From contig CAVTJR010000003.1 of assembly GCA_963735115.1 (NCBI GenBank), positions 1,612,001 through 1,676,000 on the forward strand: a stretch of 64,000 nucleotides of DNA. Direction: 5' to 3'. The translations under genes and the position numbers were made by a program. The stretch comes from JAKACA01 sp963735115. GTDB taxonomy: Bacteria; Actinomycetota; Acidimicrobiia; Acidimicrobiales; Bog-793. Position 1 is the first letter of the stretch. Every line of letters starts with the position of its first letter. This document shows positions 53,173-61,863 of the stretch, piece by piece. The notes below the pieces were generated by a model. It searched no databases. It saw only the letters and a program-made list of their open reading frames with translations, and had not been told where the DNA came from.

Positions 53173-53458
53173 CTCAACGAGGAATATGCGAACATCCTCC
53201 CCAATCCCTTCGATCTCGTCGCTTCATCATCGCTCATGGCGAAACTGCACCTGTTTCCCAACCTAAAGATTCTCGGCGCCGCTGAGAAGCCGGCTAGCCC
53301 GGGCTTCTTCTCTGGGGGTTAACACCCAATTGCCTACGGCTCGGGCGGTGGGGGCACGCCAAGCGGGCTAGAACAGTCGCCTTGCGACGAGTTCCGCCGC
53401 AGCACTCGTCTGTTTCGAAGGATCGGGATCGCGGCTACGAAAGGTGGAGGAGGATCGC
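53173..53458. promoter_or_regulatory. Divergent region with a hairpin and a GTTAAC-centred palindrome
   Basis: The 286-base gap holds no gene. AGAAGCC (53285-53291) pairs with GGCTTCT (53302-53308) as a seven-base hairpin. A nearly perfect palindrome, GGGG-GTTAAC-ACCC (53314-53327, one mismatch), follows. It may be an operator for the kinase or the dihydrofolate-reductase-like gene. The hairpin has no T-run, so a terminator is doubtful. Confidence 0.35.
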
Positions 53459-54067
53459 ATGACGAAGGTCATCACTGGGCTCTCAACCTCGCTTGACGGA
53501 TTCATCGCCGGGGCCGAGGACAGCCCGACGCAGCCATTGGGCCTCGGCGGAGACCGACTCTTCAAGTGGTTCAGCGACGGTGAGACACCAAGCCGCTTCT
53601 ACGAATGGATGAAGATGTCACCGGAGAGCGCGGCCTTCTTCGACGAGCACGCAGGCCGAGTCGGTGCCGTGGTCACGGGACGACGAACCTACGACGTGAC
53701 AAACGGCTGGAGCGGAACCGGGCCGCTGCCGGGCGTCCCGCTCTTCGTGCTGACCCATCGGGTGCCCGAGGTCGTGCCGAGCGGCCATCCCCCCTACACC
53801 TTCATCACCGACGGCATCGAGCATGCGATCTCGCAGGCCCGCAAAACGGCTGGGGACAAAGACGTCAGCGTGATGGGTGCGACGGTCGTGCAGCAGTGCC
53901 TGCGGGCAGGCCTCCTCGATGAGCTCACCATCGACCTCGTGCCCGTGGTGCTCGGACGCGGCGCCCGTCTGCTCGACGGTCTCGAGCGCGAGGACATCGA
54001 GCTCGAACTGCTCCGCGTCATCGACGCCCCTGGTGTAACGCATTTGACCTATCGCGTCGCCAGGTGA
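53459..54067 (+). CDS. Dihydrofolate-reductase-fold (RibD C-domain) protein
   Basis: A protein of about 202 residues with the RibD-C/DHFR fold: 'TKVITGLSTSLDGFIAGAEDSP', 'AVVTGRRTYDVTNGWSG' and 'SVMGATVVQQCLRAGLLDELTIDLVPVVLGRGARLLDG'. NADPH binding is probable. The flavin/pterin substrate is unknown; many such stand-alone proteins have no known role. ATG 53459 has GGAGGAGG just upstream. Single gene. Confidence 0.88.
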   Translation: MTKVITGLSTSLDGFIAGAEDSPTQPLGLGGDRLFKWFSDGETPSRFYEWMKMSPESAAFFDEHAGRVGAVVTGRRTYDVTNGWSGTGPLPGVPLFVLTHRVPEVVPSGHPPYTFITDGIEHAISQARKTAGDKDVSVMGATVVQQCLRAGLLDELTIDLVPVVLGRGARLLDGLEREDIELELLRVIDAPGVTHLTYRVAR

Positions 54068-54168
54068 GTCTGCCGACATGGCACTCCCGAGTGTCCCGGG
54101 CAAACGCTCTACTACAAGACGCAAGGATCCGTCCCGGAGTTCGCCGCTCGCCGTTCTCGATTCGTCAG

Positions 54169-54966
54169 TCAGCTGAGGAACTCGTCGATGACGGGTGCGA
54201 GTTGCGGAGCAGTGAAGACGTCGTAGTGGGTCAGGCCCGGGAGAATCGCCAGTCGCATGTCGGTGCGCATCGATGAGTCCCAGCCGGCATCCCTCAGGCC
54301 ACCGCCCATGAGCGCGAAGAACTCCGCTGCGTGCGATGGCGAGATGCTGTCGGAGTCTCCATAGACAAGCAGCGTTGGGAGACTGAGGCCCTTGACTTCC
54401 TCGGTCCAGTCGAACGGCCTTCGCACCAAGGCGCCCATCTTGTCCATGAGGACGGGGAAGCTGCTCGGGTCGGGCGCCACGGCAGACCATGCTGCGTACA
54501 TTGGAGATTGCCTCATCTGATCGAAGCCGGCGCTGCTCAGTTGCGACATCCCTTCGCGCACCTCGGGAAACCAGCCTTCCCGGCGATAAGGAATCGAAAC
54601 GAGCGCCAGTCGCCGCACGCGCTCGGGATGCTGGATGGCGGCGCGCAGACACGAACCGCCACCGAGCGAGTAACCGAGCAGATCGGCTCGGCCGAGGTCG
54701 AGGTGCTCGATGACGCCGGCGACGTCGTCGCCGAACGCCTCGTAACTGAAGTCCCGGTCGACGTCACGGGTGTGGCCGTGGCCCTGAAGCTCGATTGCGA
54801 TCACTCGGCGCTTCCCAGCCAAGTGGTCCAGCAGCCCTGCAAACATGCTCGCCAGGCCGAAACCGCCGTGCACCACGAGCAGAGGAGTACCGCCGCTGCC
54901 GCGGCTCTCCCAGTACACGTCCATTCCCGCTACGTGTGCGTAACCGGTGTTCTCGGGATCGGACAT
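54169..54966 (-). CDS. Alpha/beta-hydrolase
   Basis: A 265-residue enzyme with the catalytic triad visible: nucleophile Ser in 'LLGYSLGGGSC', Asp in 'LLVYGDSDSISP', and His in 'ILPGLTHYDVF'. The oxyanion 'HGGFGLASMF' is also seen. There is no signal peptide, so it is cytoplasmic. The start has GAGGAGG upstream. The substrate may be an ester, epoxide or haloalkane-like compound; nothing nearby decides. Confidence 0.9.
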   Translation of the reverse strand: MSDPENTGYAHVAGMDVYWESRGSGGTPLLVVHGGFGLASMFAGLLDHLAGKRRVIAIELQGHGHTRDVDRDFSYEAFGDDVAGVIEHLDLGRADLLGYSLGGGSCLRAAIQHPERVRRLALVSIPYRREGWFPEVREGMSQLSSAGFDQMRQSPMYAAWSAVAPDPSSFPVLMDKMGALVRRPFDWTEEVKGLSLPTLLVYGDSDSISPSHAAEFFALMGGGLRDAGWDSSMRTDMRLAILPGLTHYDVFTAPQLAPVIDEFLS

Positions 54967-55111
54967 GAGCGTTTACCTCCTCGCTCCTGAATTCGTCGAT
55001 CTGTAGACGACGCCAGCCTCCTCAAATCATCGCTGCCTGGCGAGCCAGCCCATTTGGAATCGGCCGCTGCAGCGCAACACTCACGTCCTGAGGGCCCGCC
55101 GACATCTGACT

Positions 55112-55140
55112 TATAGTTGATTGCGTCCCTCAACTATACT
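55112..55140. promoter_or_regulatory. MarR operator overlapping the marR-like -10 box
   Basis: TATAGTTGA (55112-55120) is a perfect inverted repeat of TCAACTATA (55130-55138), with nine bases between. The downstream arm merges with a -10 box, TATACT (55135-55140). That box is exactly six bases before ATG 55147. Binding would block RNA polymerase, so autorepression is expected and could switch off the ABC genes too. Confidence 0.8.
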
Positions 55141-55146
55141 GAGCGC

Positions 55147-55623
55147 ATGCCGCCGACGCGAGACGATGTTCAGTCGATGGTTGTCGCCCTGTTCGCTCTG
55201 ACCGCTGGGATCGAGCGGGCGAGGCGCAAGAGCAAGGGCGCCAGCGCGCTGAGCCTTCTTCAAATCGTCGCAGGTCATGAGATTGGGATTCGCCCCTCGG
55301 ACATCGCCGACCTGCAAGAAGTCCACCCCTCGCTTATCACGCGGCAGGTTCGGGAGCTGGAGGAAGCGGGATTCGTGAACGTTGCCGCCGATCTGGCTGA
55401 TGCGCGGTCCTGTCGAGTGACGCTCTCGGCGGCCGGCGCAAACGAGCTCCGCCGTCTCCGGCAGGTCGGCCTTGACCGGTTCGCTCTGTTCGTGGCGGAC
55501 TGGGAGCCGCAGGAGGTACGGACCCTCACGGCGCTGCTCGAGAAGCTCGAACGGTCCAAGGCGGCGACCTCGGCGTCAGGGCAGCGTGCAACGGGTCGCC
55601 GTTGGGCTCGACAAAGCGCGTGA
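55147..55623 (+). CDS. MarR-family transcriptional regulator
   Basis: A protein of about 158 residues with a winged helix: 'ALSLLQIVAGHEIGIRPSDIADLQEVHPSLITRQVRELEEAGFVNVAADLADARSCRVTLSAAG' (about residues 32-105), and C-terminal helices for dimers. The wing 'DARSCRVTLS' carries the conserved Asp/Arg. ATG 55147 is leaderless behind TATACT. It is followed by an ABC ATPase and permease, 31 bases on, so it likely represses an efflux pump and responds to its substrate. Confidence 0.88.
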   Translation: MPPTRDDVQSMVVALFALTAGIERARRKSKGASALSLLQIVAGHEIGIRPSDIADLQEVHPSLITRQVRELEEAGFVNVAADLADARSCRVTLSAAGANELRRLRQVGLDRFALFVADWEPQEVRTLTALLEKLERSKAATSASGQRATGRRWARQSA

Positions 55624-55654
55624 CTGGCCCGAGCAGCTGGAAGGAAGGCAACTG

Positions 55655-56581
55655 ATGACAGCAGTCAGCGTAAAGAGCCTGCGAAAGTCCTACGGCCCGG
55701 TCCATGCCGTAGATGATGTGAGCTTTGCCGTCGAGGCGGGTGACGTGTTCGCTCTACTCGGGCCGAATGGCGCCGGTAAGACGACATCCCTCGAGATTCT
55801 CGAAGGGTTCCTACGCAGAGATAGCGGCGAGGTGCTCGTGCTCGGAGTCGACCCGGGTCAGCGGCACCAGCAGCGGTGGCTTCGCACGAGGATCGGCGTG
55901 GTCCTCCAAGAGCTGGCCGTCGAGCCCTTCTTCACGGTCCGCCAGGTTCTCGAGCGAAACGCCGGCTTCTACCCCGGCCCCCGCCCCGTGGACGAGGTGA
56001 TCGAGCTCGTGGGGCTGCCCGAAAAGGCGGACGCCAGGATCAAGACTCTCTCCGGCGGGCAACAGCGGCGCCTCGATGTGGGGTTAGGGATCGTCGGCAA
56101 CCCCGAGCTCCTGTTTCTCGACGAACCAACGACAGGTCTCGATCCCGCCGCTCGGCGCACAACCTGGGACCTGATCCGCAGCTTGTCGTCGGAGGGCACG
56201 ACCGTGTTGCTCTCCAGCCACTACATGGACGAGGTGGAGGCATTGGCACAGACCGTGGCCGTGCTGGCACGTGGCCGCATCGTCGCCATCGGGTCACCGT
56301 CGTCGCTCGGAGGACGCGACCGCGGCCAAGTCACGATCCGCTTCACCCTTCCCGACGGCGTGGCCCTTGCAGACCTGCCGGTCACACCCTCGGAACTCGA
56401 AGGGAGAGCCGTCGAGATCGCGACCGACGACGAGGTGGTCGTCCTCGCCCGGATCGTCAATTGGGCCCTCGATCGTGGCGTCGAGCTCCTCGGCCTGAGT
56501 GTCTCCCGCGTCACCCTGGAGGACATCTACCTCGACCTCACCCGCCAAGATGAGGATGAGCCCGTGGGGGGCGATTCATGA
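55655..56581 (+). CDS. ABC transporter ATP-binding protein (MarR-linked exporter)
   Basis: A 308-residue ATPase: Walker A 'GPNGAGKTTSLEIL', signature 'LSGGQQRRLDVGLGI', Walker B 'LLFLDEPTTGLDP', H-loop 'LLSSHYMDEVEAL'. A C-terminal DUF4162-like tail follows ('TLEDIYLDLTRQDEDEP'). It is typical of drug and antibiotic-resistance exporters. ATG 55655 has GGAAGG upstream. Its stop overlaps the permease ATG (ATGA). Confidence 0.93.
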   Translation: MTAVSVKSLRKSYGPVHAVDDVSFAVEAGDVFALLGPNGAGKTTSLEILEGFLRRDSGEVLVLGVDPGQRHQQRWLRTRIGVVLQELAVEPFFTVRQVLERNAGFYPGPRPVDEVIELVGLPEKADARIKTLSGGQQRRLDVGLGIVGNPELLFLDEPTTGLDPAARRTTWDLIRSLSSEGTTVLLSSHYMDEVEALAQTVAVLARGRIVAIGSPSSLGGRDRGQVTIRFTLPDGVALADLPVTPSELEGRAVEIATDDEVVVLARIVNWALDRGVELLGLSVSRVTLEDIYLDLTRQDEDEPVGGDS

Positions 56582-57387
56582 GCGAGCGCTCCTCGACGAA
56601 TGCATCAGCCTTCGGGGGTTTGCGGGACGTGCGCCTCGTAGCTCACCAAGTTCGTTATGAGCAGCTGGCGTTCTGGGTGAACCGGGTCGGCGCTGTTTTC
56701 ACGGTCGGGTTCTCGGTGGTCTTCCTGGTTCTGCTCGGAGCGGCTGCCGGCAACTCGCGAATCAGCTACCTCGGGAACATCAAGCTGGTGCAGTACTACG
56801 TCCCCGGGTTCGTCGCCTACGGGGTGATGGCTGCGTGCTTCACTACGCTCGCCATCAACCTGGTGGTGCGCCGAGAAACCGGTCTGCTCAAGCGGCTGCG
56901 CCTGAGCCCTTTACCCACCTGGGTCTTGCTGATGTCCATCTTTGTCAGCACGATGGTGGTTGCTTTCGTTCAGGCAGTGCTCTTGTTGATCATCGGCCGC
57001 TTCGGATACGGGGTACATCTTCCCGAGGCGGTAGGCGCCTTCTTGGTCGTGCTCATAGTCGGGATCGTGAGCTTCAGCGCAATGGGGGTCGCCATGAGCA
57101 CGACGATCCCCAACCAGGAGACTGCCGGACCGGTTACAAGCATTGTCTTTTTCGTGCTGCTCTTCTTGTCGGGGTTGTGGTTTCCGCTGCAAGCCAATTC
57201 CGGTTTGGCCAAGGTTTCGAGCTACTTCCCGGTGCGCCACTTCATCTTGGCAGTATCTGCCCCCTTCAAGTTCCAGCACGGCGTCTCGCCCTGGGCGTGG
57301 CATGACTTACTGGTCGTCGCCATCTGGGGAGTGGGCGCAACCGTGATTGCGCTCCGGCGGTTCAGCTGGGCGCCTCGCCGGAGTTAG
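56578..57387 (+). CDS. ABC-2-type permease (MarR-linked exporter)
   Basis: A 269-residue membrane protein with six helices and the ABC-2 pattern: 'QLAFWVNRVGAVFTVGFSVVFLVLLGAA', 'YVPGFVAYGVMAACFTTLAINLVVRRETGLLKRLRLSPLPTWVL'. A conserved 'FFVLLFLSGLWFPLQ' follows. It partners the ATPase before it. The stop codon overlaps the GNAT stop on the other strand by four bases, tail to tail. Confidence 0.9.
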   Translation: MSERSSTNASAFGGLRDVRLVAHQVRYEQLAFWVNRVGAVFTVGFSVVFLVLLGAAAGNSRISYLGNIKLVQYYVPGFVAYGVMAACFTTLAINLVVRRETGLLKRLRLSPLPTWVLLMSIFVSTMVVAFVQAVLLLIIGRFGYGVHLPEAVGAFLVVLIVGIVSFSAMGVAMSTTIPNQETAGPVTSIVFFVLLFLSGLWFPLQANSGLAKVSSYFPVRHFILAVSAPFKFQHGVSPWAWHDLLVVAIWGVGATVIALRRFSWAPRRS

Positions 57388-58010
57388 GCAGCTGGCGGGC
57401 TCGGGGCCGAGGTCCTGTGCATGCCCGGTCTTCTCAGGAGATCCTTGTACCAAAGGAGCTGTGCCTCTTCGGGAAGCTCTTGGTACGCATAGCGATTGAT
57501 GCAACCGAGCGTGCAGCCCATCCGCACGTAGAAGCGGCAAGCCGGGACGTTGCTGTTCTGGGTTTCGACTTTGAGTTGGGCGCATCCACGATCGCGAGCC
57601 CACTCCTCTACGCCCCGGAACAGCGACGAACCGACGCCGCGGCCACGCAACTCAGGTCGGACACGGAGATCCCAGAGCACGGCTAGGTCGCTGCGACCAT
57701 CCAACATCTCGAGAGTGGCGGTGTCGAAGGCAACCACCGCACCTCCAACCCGCGAGCCGCCTTCATGTGCGGCGATCAGCCCCCAGTTCGCTACGTCAAA
57801 GCGCCGCGGCCACCGGGTTGGACCTTCTCCGTTGATGGCGTCGTAATCCTTGATGTAGGGAGAATCGAGTGACCTCTCCTGCAGCCCGATCCCACCCAGT
57901 CCGCCGCCGGGCACGGACACCTCGAGGATTCTGTCCACGAGAAACGCGATCGGAACGTCGGCATGCTCCGCCAGCGACCCGACCGCCTCCTCTCGGATCT
58001 CCACATCCAT
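57384..58010 (-). CDS. GNAT N-acetyltransferase (streptothricin-acetyltransferase-like)
   Basis: A 208-residue acetyl-CoA-dependent transferase. The CoA-binding 'RVRPELRGRGVGSSLFRGVEEWARDRGCAQLKVETQNSNVPACRFYVRMGCTLGCINRYAY' strongly resembles SatA-type enzymes that acetylate streptothricin or related amines. The N-terminal half is less conserved. An antibiotic substrate is plausible beside a MarR-regulated pump, but unproven. It converges with the ABC permease and is divergent from the DyP gene. Confidence 0.82.
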   Translation of the reverse strand: MDVEIREEAVGSLAEHADVPIAFLVDRILEVSVPGGGLGGIGLQERSLDSPYIKDYDAINGEGPTRWPRRFDVANWGLIAAHEGGSRVGGAVVAFDTATLEMLDGRSDLAVLWDLRVRPELRGRGVGSSLFRGVEEWARDRGCAQLKVETQNSNVPACRFYVRMGCTLGCINRYAYQELPEEAQLLWYKDLLRRPGMHRTSAPSPPAA

Positions 58011-58155
58011 CTCATTGCCCTCCAGACGATCTGCCCTCTATCGAGCGCACTTGGTCCTCGCAGGGGTGTGGGAGCCGCCATGAGTGGCTCGGGGCGACCA
58101 GGCTTCGTGCCGGGACCAGGACACATGGACGATTGCCGCCCCCAGTCGCGCAGAA

Positions 58156-58161
58156 TACGCT
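58156..58161 (+). promoter_or_regulatory. -10 box of a leaderless DyP transcript
   Basis: TACGCT lies six bases before GTG 58168, the spacing expected if transcription begins at the start codon. No ribosome site is seen. This supports the GTG start over longer frames. Confidence 0.45.
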
Positions 58162-58167
58162 CGCCCC

Positions 58168-59205
58168 GTGCAAGTGCCCGAGGGGCAACCGGTCCTCACG
58201 CCGCTCACCGAGGCAGCCATCTTCCTCGTGCTGACAGTGGAACCCGGCTCCGAGGACGAGATTCGTGTCGCCTTGTCTGACGTCGGTGGACTGACGCGAG
58301 CTGTCGGCTTTCGCATCCCCGACGGCGGCCTGAGTTGTGTCGTGGGTGTGGGATCGCAGCTGTGGGACCGACTCTTCGGCCATCCGCGCCCTGCTGGCCT
58401 GCACACCTTCCATGAATTGCGGGGCCCGAGGCACAAGGCCGTCGTGACACCCGGCGACCTGCTCTTCCACATCCGGGCTCATCGCTTCGACCTGTGCTTC
58501 GAGCTCGCCGGGCGGCTGCTCGATCGACTTGGTGGACGCGTGCAGGTCGTCGACGAGGTTCACGGGTTCAGGTTTTTCGACGAGCGAGACCTTCTCGGTT
58601 TCGTGGATGGCACGGAGAACCCCTCCGGCGCGGCGGCCGTGGCGGCGGTCGTCGTAGGCGACGAGGATCCCCAGTTCGCCGGCGGCAGCTACGTCGTGGT
58701 CCAGAAATACCTCCACGACCTCGCCGGCTGGGACGCCCTCCCGGTCGAGGAACAGCAGCGGGCCATCGGCCGCACGAAGCTGTCCGACATCGAGATGGCG
58801 GACGATCTCAAGCCGTCGAACTCCCACGTCGCTCTCAACACCGTTGTCGATGAGAACGGCGAGGAGCAGCAGATCGTGCGCTACAACATGCCGTTCGGTC
58901 GCGTCGGGGCGCGCGAGTTCGGTACCTACTTCATTGGTTACGCCCGTAGCCCTGTTGTCCTCGAACAGATGCTGACGAACATGTTCGTCGGCAAGCCGCC
59001 TGGCAACTACGACCGGATCCTGGATTTCTCGACGGCCGTCACCGGCAATCTCTTCTTCGTCCCGGCGGCGGCTCTCCTCGACGATCCACCCAGCCCGCAC
59101 GCAAAGGAACCCGAGGCCGTGGCATCGGAATTGCAGGCACCCGCCGAGGGCGAGTCCCTCCGAATCGGTAGCCTGAAAGAAGCGACGACCGGGGGCGATG
59201 AATGA
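58168..59205 (+). CDS. dypB: DyP-type peroxidase with encapsulin-loading peptide
   Basis: A 345-residue heme peroxidase of the DyP family, class P/B type. Active-site residues are visible: distal D147 in 'LLGFVDGTENPSG', distal R238 in 'QQIVRYNMPFG' and proximal heme ligand H220 in 'KPSNSHVALN'. It oxidises dyes, lignin-like phenols or porphyrins with peroxide. After a low-complexity linker (about 303-328) the tail 'SLRIGSLKE' (from residue 330) matches the cargo peptide that directs DyP into encapsulin shells. There is no signal peptide, in keeping with a cytosolic shell. The GTG start is chosen because the family begins 'PQPVLTPLTxAAIFL' and a -10 box is placed for it. It overlaps the CNBD gene by eight bases. 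Encapsulin is not in the window. Confidence 0.92.
   Translation: MQVPEGQPVLTPLTEAAIFLVLTVEPGSEDEIRVALSDVGGLTRAVGFRIPDGGLSCVVGVGSQLWDRLFGHPRPAGLHTFHELRGPRHKAVVTPGDLLFHIRAHRFDLCFELAGRLLDRLGGRVQVVDEVHGFRFFDERDLLGFVDGTENPSGAAAVAAVVVGDEDPQFAGGSYVVVQKYLHDLAGWDALPVEEQQRAIGRTKLSDIEMADDLKPSNSHVALNTVVDENGEEQQIVRYNMPFGRVGAREFGTYFIGYARSPVVLEQMLTNMFVGKPPGNYDRILDFSTAVTGNLFFVPAAALLDDPPSPHAKEPEAVASELQAPAEGESLRIGSLKEATTGGDE
59155..59178 (+). other. Encapsulin cargo-loading peptide at the DyP C-terminus
   Basis: Codons for S-L-R-I-G-S-L-K (residues 330-337) match the 'SLGIGSLK' pattern known from actinobacterial DyP cargo proteins, with Arg for the first Gly. It follows a flexible Ala/Glu/Pro-rich linker, the usual arrangement. 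Eight residues (EATTGGDE) follow it. Confidence 0.8.
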
Positions 59206-61045
59206 GATGGTGAACTCGGCGCCCGAGGTATTCGACTTCCTCCGTCTCAGCCCCCCCTTCGGGGACCTCGATCCATCCGATGTCGAGCGCCTGGCAGCCG
59301 CCACCCAGGTCGAGTTCCACCTGGCCGGCTCGTTGATCTTCTCTCAAGCTCAGGCGAACGAGCATCTGCGCGTGATCCGTAGTGGCGCCGTGGAGATCAT
59401 TCACGACGGACGTGTGCTCGATCTCATCGGCGAGGGTGAGATGTTCGGACACGCGTCGATGCTGTCAGGCTTTCCCACCGGATTCGCCGCTCGAGCAGCG
59501 GAGGACACCCTGACCTACCGGATCCCCGCAGAGGTCGCTTCCGAAGCGCTGGCCAGGCCCGAGGGACTTCGCTTCGTTGCCCGGGTTCTGCTCGAGGACC
59601 CTCATGGAATTCGGCGGGCGCCCGATCCGAGCCGAGAGCAGCTGCAGCAACCCGTCGGTTCGCTGGTCCGCTCCAAACCAGTGGTAGTGACTCCCGACAC
59701 GACCATCCGGGAGGCGGCCCGGCAGATGACAACCGCCAACGCCACCGCCGTACTTGTCGATCTCGGCGATTCCGTCGGCATCGTGACCGACCGGGACCTT
59801 CGCTCTCGAGTCATCGCCACCGGACTGTCGGTCGAGACCGCCGTCTCGACCGCCATGACACATCCCGCCTATACGGTCGCCGAAGAGAGGCAGGCAGGAG
59901 AGGTACTCCTCGACATGCTCGATCGCGGGTTTCGTCACTTCCCCGTGCTCTCGGCCACCGGACAGTTGCTCGGCGTGGTCGCAGACTCCGACCTCGTGGC
60001 AGTGCAAACCCGTTCCTCCTTCACCCTGCGTCAGGCGATCACCGGCGCCTCGACAGTGGCGGACCTGATCGAGCCGGCGAAGCAACTTCCTTCAACGCTC
60101 GTCGCCATGCACGAGGCCCATATCGCCGCCCTCGACATCCAGGCCACGTTCTCCGTCGTGATGGATGCCCTAACACGTCGCATCCTCGAGCTCGCCATCG
60201 AGGACGCCGGCGAGCCTCCGGTGCCGTTCGCCTGGCTCGCCCTCGGAAGTCAGGCACGTCGGGAGGCCGTACCCAGTTCCGACATCGATAGCGCCATCGT
60301 CTGGCTCGATGGGCCGGACGACGCTTCCGTGGGTTCTTATTTCGGCACTCTCGCCCTCGCTGCCGTCACGGCTCTGGAGGACTGCGGGTTTCACGCCGAC
60401 AGCCACCGGGCGACCGCCTCGGATCCGCTGTTCATACGATCCGTGGACGCGTGGCGGCAGGCCGCTTACTCCTGGCTCGAGGACCCCAAGCAGAAGAACG
60501 CCGTCATGATGGTCTCGGTCCTCGTCGATAGTCGCCCTGTCTTTGGGCTGCACACGGGCATACCGGTGGCCGAGGCTTTCCGCTCTGCTTCCCAGCACAA
60601 GCAGGTACTTCGCCTTCTCGCTCGCCTCGCCCTCGCGCACAAGCCTCCGACCGGGTTTCTCCGCGGCTTCGTCATCGAGGATTCGGGCGAGCACCGAGGG
60701 CGCCTCGACCTCAAGCTCGGGGGCGTCGTGCCGATCTGCGACCTCGCCCGGTGGGCAGGCATGGCAGCCGGAGTCACGAGCGCGCCGACAACCGAGCGCC
60801 TGCGGGCGGCCGGTGCCGCAGGGACGCTGGAAGAGAGCGACGCCTGGACCTTGCAGGAGGCCTTCGAATTCGTGTCTGAGCTCCGCCTCGACCACCAGAT
60901 CGCACAGCTCGCCTCGGGAGCCGAGCCGGACGATTTCGTCAATCCCGCCGAGCTGAGCGCGCTCACCCGCAGTCATCTGAAGGAAGTTTTTCGCGCGATT
61001 GCGTCGGTGCAGAAGCACGTCGCCAACGACCTCACCTTCAGCTGA
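59198..61045 (+). CDS. CNBD-CBS-DUF294 putative nucleotidyltransferase
   Basis: A 615-residue cytosolic protein. An N-terminal cyclic-nucleotide-binding-like domain (about 15-130, 'GEGEMFGHASMLSGFP') is followed by a CBS pair (about 153-270). Next is a DUF294 nucleotidyltransferase-like domain with 'GSQARREAVPSSDIDSAIVW' (about 350-369), where G-S and the D-x-D carboxylates are intact. A helical DUF294_C domain closes it. This order is seen in GlnD-like signalling proteins. Its ATG lies inside the DyP end (overlap eight bases), so the two are cotranslated. A role in controlling the peroxidase, for example by adenylylation or second-messenger sensing, is inference. Confidence 0.88.
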   Translation: MNEMVNSAPEVFDFLRLSPPFGDLDPSDVERLAAATQVEFHLAGSLIFSQAQANEHLRVIRSGAVEIIHDGRVLDLIGEGEMFGHASMLSGFPTGFAARAAEDTLTYRIPAEVASEALARPEGLRFVARVLLEDPHGIRRAPDPSREQLQQPVGSLVRSKPVVVTPDTTIREAARQMTTANATAVLVDLGDSVGIVTDRDLRSRVIATGLSVETAVSTAMTHPAYTVAEERQAGEVLLDMLDRGFRHFPVLSATGQLLGVVADSDLVAVQTRSSFTLRQAITGASTVADLIEPAKQLPSTLVAMHEAHIAALDIQATFSVVMDALTRRILELAIEDAGEPPVPFAWLALGSQARREAVPSSDIDSAIVWLDGPDDASVGSYFGTLALAAVTALEDCGFHADSHRATASDPLFIRSVDAWRQAAYSWLEDPKQKNAVMMVSVLVDSRPVFGLHTGIPVAEAFRSASQHKQVLRLLARLALAHKPPTGFLRGFVIEDSGEHRGRLDLKLGGVVPICDLARWAGMAAGVTSAPTTERLRAAGAAGTLEESDAWTLQEAFEFVSELRLDHQIAQLASGAEPDDFVNPAELSALTRSHLKEVFRAIASVQKHVANDLTFS

Positions 61046-61156
61046 CAGCCGGGGCGCTCGAGCGGGTGCCCGCAGCCGGGCCCGCCGCTAGTCGCCGAGG
61101 CCGTCGTCGGGTAGCAGGTCCGGCGGGCAGCTACTCTCGCCCCGAGGGGGTGTCCG

Positions 61157-61774
61157 GTGGGCTTGTACAGTGATCAGCTCCTACCGCGGCTCCAGGACAA
61201 GGTCATGGACCGCGAGCCAACTCGGGCCGTGCGCGCTCGCGTCTGCGCTGGTCTGTTCGGCGACGTTGTCGAAATCGGGTTCGGCACCGGGCTCAACGCC
61301 CCCTACTACCCGCCGGAGGTGACGAGAATCTGGGCGATCGAGCCCTCGACGCTCTGTATGCGGATCGCCCGGCCGCGCATCGCCGGGTCCTCGGCCACCG
61401 TCGAGCTGGCCGGCAGCGACGGCGAGCACCTGAGCCTGCCGTCGGCGGCGTTCGACGCCGTGCTCTCGACGTGGACGCTCTGCACGATCCCGCATCCGGC
61501 GGCCGCGCTCGAAGAGGTGCGACGCGTGCTCAAGCCCGGCGGATCCTTCCACTTCGTCGAGCACGGGCATGCCCCCGATGCGAGGGTCGTGAGCTGGCAG
61601 CGCCGCCTCGAGCCCATCCACAAGCGGCTTGCAGGTGGCTGCCATCTGACACGCGAGATCCCTCAGGCGATCGAACGGGCCGGGTTCGTTGTCGAGCAGC
61701 TGGACGCCTACTACTTCAAGGGCGAGCTGAAGCCGTTCGGCTACACCTTCGAAGGTCGTGCAATGAGCCCCTGA
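61157..61774 (+). CDS. Class I SAM-dependent methyltransferase
   Basis: A 205-residue methyltransferase. Motif I is 'VVEIGFGTGLNAPYY', the acidic strand end is 'WAIEPST', and 'LSLPSAAFDAVLSTWTLCTIPHPAAALEEVRRVLKPGGSFHFVEHG' covers motifs II-III. It belongs to the UbiE/Methyltransf_11 group, possibly acting on a lipid or small phenol. GTG start 61157 has GAGGGGG nine bases upstream. Stands alone. Target unknown. Confidence 0.85.
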   Translation: MGLYSDQLLPRLQDKVMDREPTRAVRARVCAGLFGDVVEIGFGTGLNAPYYPPEVTRIWAIEPSTLCMRIARPRIAGSSATVELAGSDGEHLSLPSAAFDAVLSTWTLCTIPHPAAALEEVRRVLKPGGSFHFVEHGHAPDARVVSWQRRLEPIHKRLAGGCHLTREIPQAIERAGFVVEQLDAYYFKGELKPFGYTFEGRAMSP

Positions 61775-61863
61775 AGCCTCCGGTCAATCTCGCGCCTGGC
61801 AAGCACGCTCGACCGACGGCCCAGGTGGGCTCAGGCCAGCATTCGCTCAATCCGCAAATACGG

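Noticed and set aside
53107..53322. Plus-strand small frame of 71 codons near the kinase start
   Set aside because: More than half lies antisense to the kinase or its promoter region, and it has no domain or ribosome site.
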